Origin: CAG-390 sp964590755
GTDB lineage: Bacteria > Bacillota > Clostridia > Oscillospirales > CAG-272
Direction of reading: 5' to 3'
DNA: 13,977 bases
NCBI GenBank assembly: GCA_964590755.1
Contig: CAZPYK010000040.1
Location: 1-13,977, forward strand
Below the pieces are notes generated by a model. The model ran no database searches. It was given only the letters and a program-made list of their open reading frames with translations, and had not been told where the DNA came from. Shown one piece after another: positions 11,189 to 13,977 of the stretch (its first letter is position 1; each line of letters begins with the position of its first letter). The translations under genes were made by a program, and so were the position numbers.

Positions 11189-13705
11189 ATGAAGCAATAC
11201 GAAATAACAGGAATGAGCTGCGCCGCGTGCGCGGCAAGGATCGAAAAAGCGGTGTCTGCGGTAAGCGGAGTCAATGAGTGCTCGGTCAGCCTGCTCACCA
11301 ATTCGATGGGAGTTGAGGGCAGTGCATCTGACGACGCCGTGATCTCGGCAGTCACACGTGCCGGATACGGAGCCGCCCCGAAGGGTGCGCCAAAGAGCGC
11401 GCGAAGCGCAGACACCGACGCGCTCGCGGATCGCGAAACGCCCGCCTTGAAAAAAAGGCTCTGCTGGTCGCTCTTCTTTTTGATCATTTTAATGTATTTT
11501 TCAATGGGGCATATGATGCTCGGCTTGCCCTTGCCCTCCTTTTATGACGACAATCACATCGCCATGGGGCTGACTCAGCTGTTGCTGACGGCAATAGTTA
11601 TGGTAATAAATCAGAAATTCTTCATCAGCGGCTTCAAGAGCCTGTGGAATCGAGCCCCGAATATGGATACGCTTGTAGCTCTCGGCGCATCGGCGGCGTT
11701 CATATACAGCACCTATGTGCTGTTTGCAATGACAGACGCGCAGGTGCGCGGCGACAACGAAGCCGTTATGCAGCATATGATGGATCTTTATTTTGAATCC
11801 TCGGCAATGATACTCACCCTGATCACCGTCGGAAAAATGCTTGAAGCCCGTTCAAAGGGCAGGACCACCGATGCACTGCGCAGGCTTATAAAGCTGGCTC
11901 CGCAAAGCGCGACCGTCGTAAGAGACGGCAAGGAGATAACCGTCGGCATAGAGGAGGTGTCGGTGGGCGACGAATTCACCGTGCGCCCCGGGGAAAGCAT
12001 ACCGGTAGACGGTGTGGTCATCGACGGCGAGAGCGCGGTCAACGAGGCGGCTCTCACCGGCGAGAGCATTCCCGCAGACAAGCAACCCGGAGACAAGGTT
12101 TCCGCGGCGACAATAAACACATCGGGATTTTTGCGCTGTCGTGCTTTGCGCGTCGGTGAGGATACTTCCCTTTCGCAGATAATCAAAATGGTGAGCGATG
12201 CCGCCGCCACAAAGGCACCGATAGCCAAGATCGCAGACAAGGTATCCGGTGTTTTCGTACCGACGGTAATGTCGATAGCGGCGGTCACGACCGTGGTGTG
12301 GCTGCTGCTCGGCAATCCGCTCGGATATTCTCTGGCAAGAGGAATATCGGTGCTCGTAATCAGCTGTCCCTGCGCGCTGGGGCTGGCGACTCCCGTCGCA
12401 ATAATGGTCGGCAGCGGCTTGGGCGCCAAAAACGGAATACTATTCAAAACGGCGGCATCGCTTGAAGAAACGGGAAGAATAAGCACCGTTGTGCTGGACA
12501 AGACCGGCACCGTGACAGCGGGTGAGCCGCGCGTGACCGACATTTTCCCCGCCGACGGATATACAAACCGAGAACTTTTGCAGATCGCCCTGGCGGCGGA
12601 AAAAAACAGCGAGCACCCGCTGGCACGCGCAATACTCGCAAAGGCGGAGGAAGAAAAGCTTGAAGCTCCCCCAGCTTCCGCCTTTCATGCATTGCCCGGG
12701 CACGGAGTCGAGATAGTGCTCGACGGCAAACCCGTCAGAGGCGGAAATCTCGATTTTGTAAGCGGCGCGGCGGCCGTCCCCGACGATATGGTAAAAAAAG
12801 CCGAGGAGCTGGCACAAAAGGGCAAAACACCGCTTCTGTTCAGCATCGGTGAGCAACTTGCGGGCATCATCGCCGTCGCCGACGTGATAAAGGAAGACAG
12901 CCCCCGCGCCGTGCGGGAGCTGCGTGACATGGGCATTCGCGTCGTTATGCTGACAGGCGACAACGAGCGCACTGCAAGAGCTATCGGAGACGAGGTGGGA
13001 GCCGACGAGGTCATAGCCGGTGTGCTCCCATCGGGTAAGGAAGCAGAGATACGTCGACTCAAGAAGAACGGCAAAGTTGCCATGGTCGGAGACGGCATCA
13101 ACGATGCTCCCGCGCTGACTCGCGCCGACATCGGAATAGCCATAGGAGCGGGCACCGACGTGGCAATAGACGCCGCCGACATCGTTTTGATGAAGAGCCG
13201 TCTTTCCGATGTTCCCGCCGCCATACGGCTAAGCCGCGCAACATTGCGTAATATCCGAGAAAATCTGTTTTGGGCGTTCTTTTACAACGCCATAGGCATT
13301 CCTCTCGCCGCGGGAGCCTTCGTTTCGCTCGGGCTCACGCTCAATCCGATGTTCGGCGCGGCGGCAATGAGCCTTTCAAGCTTTTGCGTCGTGTCGAACG
13401 CGTTGAGGCTGAATCTGTTCAAGCTCTACAAACCGACACACAGCCGCAAAAGAAAAATAAGCTCCTCCGCTCGGGAGGAAGCTGTAACGCGAGAAATGAA
13501 AGTGAAGGTCGACGGCATGATGTGCTCGCATTGCGAGGCGACGGTCAAGGCGGCGCTTGAAGATCTTCCCGAGGTGCTGTCCGCCGCGGCAGATCACGAA
13601 AAGGGCGAGGCGATCGCGGTCGTGAACGGCAAGCTTTCCGAGCGCAAGATCAAAAAAGCGATCGAAGCAAAGGGCTACACGGTCACCGAAATAAGCCTAC
13701 GATAA
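11189..13705 (+). CDS. copA: CopA-type Cu(I)-exporting P1B-ATPase with N- and C-terminal HMA domains
   Basis: 838-residue copper efflux pump in the cytoplasmic membrane. Order: N-terminal HMA domain with MSCAAC (C11, C14); helices from about 92; actuator TGES (290-293); CPC ion site in ISCPCALGLATP (393-395); phosphorylation DKTGT (Asp437); SEHPL (474-478) of the nucleotide domain; TGDN (589-592); GDGINDAP (634-641). Cu(I) coordination residues typical of CopA follow: YN in the seventh helix (699-700) and MSLSS in the eighth (727-731). A basic linker (750-770) then leads to a second HMA domain with GMMCSHCEATV (C779, C782). No separate copZ is nearby, so the C-terminal domain may be a fused chaperone. 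ATG at 11189 has GGAG at 10 nt. It is co-transcribed with csoR and ends before a strong terminator. Confidence 0.96.
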   Translation: MKQYEITGMSCAACAARIEKAVSAVSGVNECSVSLLTNSMGVEGSASDDAVISAVTRAGYGAAPKGAPKSARSADTDALADRETPALKKRLCWSLFFLIILMYFSMGHMMLGLPLPSFYDDNHIAMGLTQLLLTAIVMVINQKFFISGFKSLWNRAPNMDTLVALGASAAFIYSTYVLFAMTDAQVRGDNEAVMQHMMDLYFESSAMILTLITVGKMLEARSKGRTTDALRRLIKLAPQSATVVRDGKEITVGIEEVSVGDEFTVRPGESIPVDGVVIDGESAVNEAALTGESIPADKQPGDKVSAATINTSGFLRCRALRVGEDTSLSQIIKMVSDAAATKAPIAKIADKVSGVFVPTVMSIAAVTTVVWLLLGNPLGYSLARGISVLVISCPCALGLATPVAIMVGSGLGAKNGILFKTAASLEETGRISTVVLDKTGTVTAGEPRVTDIFPADGYTNRELLQIALAAEKNSEHPLARAILAKAEEEKLEAPPASAFHALPGHGVEIVLDGKPVRGGNLDFVSGAAAVPDDMVKKAEELAQKGKTPLLFSIGEQLAGIIAVADVIKEDSPRAVRELRDMGIRVVMLTGDNERTARAIGDEVGADEVIAGVLPSGKEAEIRRLKKNGKVAMVGDGINDAPALTRADIGIAIGAGTDVAIDAADIVLMKSRLSDVPAAIRLSRATLRNIRENLFWAFFYNAIGIPLAAGAFVSLGLTLNPMFGAAAMSLSSFCVVSNALRLNLFKLYKPTHSRKRKISSSAREEAVTREMKVKVDGMMCSHCEATVKAALEDLPEVLSAAADHEKGEAIAVVNGKLSERKIKKAIEAKGYTVTEISLR

Positions 13706-13719
13706 CCGATAATGAAACA

Positions 13720-13754
13720 GGGCTGTCTCACAAACGTGAGACAGCCCCGTTTTT
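13720..13754 (+). terminator. Intrinsic terminator of csoR-copA, possibly bidirectional
   Basis: GGGCTGTCTCAC (13720-13731) and GTGAGACAGCCC (13736-13747) form a perfect 12-bp stem with an AAAC loop, then CG and five T (13750-13754). On the other strand only a weaker TGTTT follows, but convergent pheT ends 11 bp away and may use it too. Confidence 0.93.
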
Positions 13755-13764
13755 GTATCCGCCA

Positions 13765-13977
13765 TCAGCCTCTCAGCTTTATGCCGAGCTCGCGATCGAG
13801 CGCATTTACTATCTTGGCGGTATCCTTTTCTATTTCGTCCTGCGTCAGAGTGTGATCGGCGGCGCGAAGAATGACGCGCATAGACACGCTCTTTCTTCCC
13901 TCTCCGACCTGTATGCCGCGGTAGATATCGAACAGCTTTATGTCCTCGACCAGCTTGCCGCAGGCGCGTCTGATCGT
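13765..13977 (-). CDS. pheT: Phenylalanyl-tRNA synthetase beta subunit, C-terminal end (cut by window)
   Basis: The last 70 codons of pheT, reading leftward and open at the right edge. They match the ferredoxin-fold anticodon-binding domain that closes the PheT chain: LFDIYRGIQVGEGRKSVSMRV, then HTLTQDEIEKDTAKIVNAL, ending ELGIKLRG and stop at 13765-13767. PheT pairs with PheS to charge tRNA-Phe. The gene is convergent with copA. The family motif LFD-Y-G and the terminal LR are clear; the remaining roughly 720 residues lie outside the window. Confidence 0.93.
   Translation of the reverse strand, partial: TIRRACGKLVEDIKLFDIYRGIQVGEGRKSVSMRVILRAADHTLTQDEIEKDTAKIVNALDRELGIKLRG

Overview
This window looks like chromosomal DNA of an anaerobic, low-redundancy Firmicute of class Clostridia, most likely a gut-type Oscillospirales or Clostridiales relative. 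The reasons are the NfnAB-type ferredoxin/NAD(P)H flavoprotein pair, a FeoB-associated Cys-rich protein, a CsoR-CopA pair, consensus SigA promoters (TTGACA-17-TATAAT) and Gram-positive Shine-Dalgarno sites. The taxonomic placement is inference from gene content; no rRNA gene is present.

Layout. (1) 1-1876, + strand: two MgtC/SapB-family membrane protein paralogues, separated by three essentially perfect tandem copies of a 156-bp, hairpin-rich repeat (695-1155). (2) 1877-2173: a convergent intergenic region full of hairpins, with oppositely oriented terminators that appear to cross over each other. (3) 2174-4531, - strand: a membrane-anchored choloylglycine-hydrolase/penicillin-V-acylase-like Ntn hydrolase, a zinc-ribbon TM2-domain protein, and a multi-pass membrane protein gene split by an apparent 1-nt frameshift. 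The last two each have a near-perfect SigA promoter. (4) 4532-10737, + strand: a consensus promoter, a roughly 360-nt leader made mostly of 3.3 copies of a 99-bp hairpin repeat, then feoA, feoB, a FeoB-associated Cys-rich protein, nfnA and nfnB (8-nt overlap and short spacings), a small unknown membrane protein, a decayed second copy of the nfnB 3' end, and a strong intrinsic terminator. (5) 10741-13754, + strand: copper-responsive csoR-copA with a CsoR operator inside the promoter spacer, and a CopA carrying metal-binding HMA domains at both ends; it ends in a strong terminator. (6) 13765-13977, - strand: the 3' end of pheT running off the right edge.

Together the central part is a metal/redox block: ferrous iron uptake (FeoAB) is apparently co-transcribed with an iron-sulfur flavoenzyme (NfnAB) that uses iron heavily, and next to it is a copper efflux unit. 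The two most unusual elements are the two unrelated tandem-repeat arrays. Each consists of short units with perfect inverted repeats, and each sits immediately upstream of a metal-transport-related gene (mgtC2 or feoA). I do not recognise either as a described riboswitch or mobile element. They could be structured leader RNAs or simply expanded intergenic repeats. No complete mobile element, CRISPR array, tRNA or rRNA was seen.
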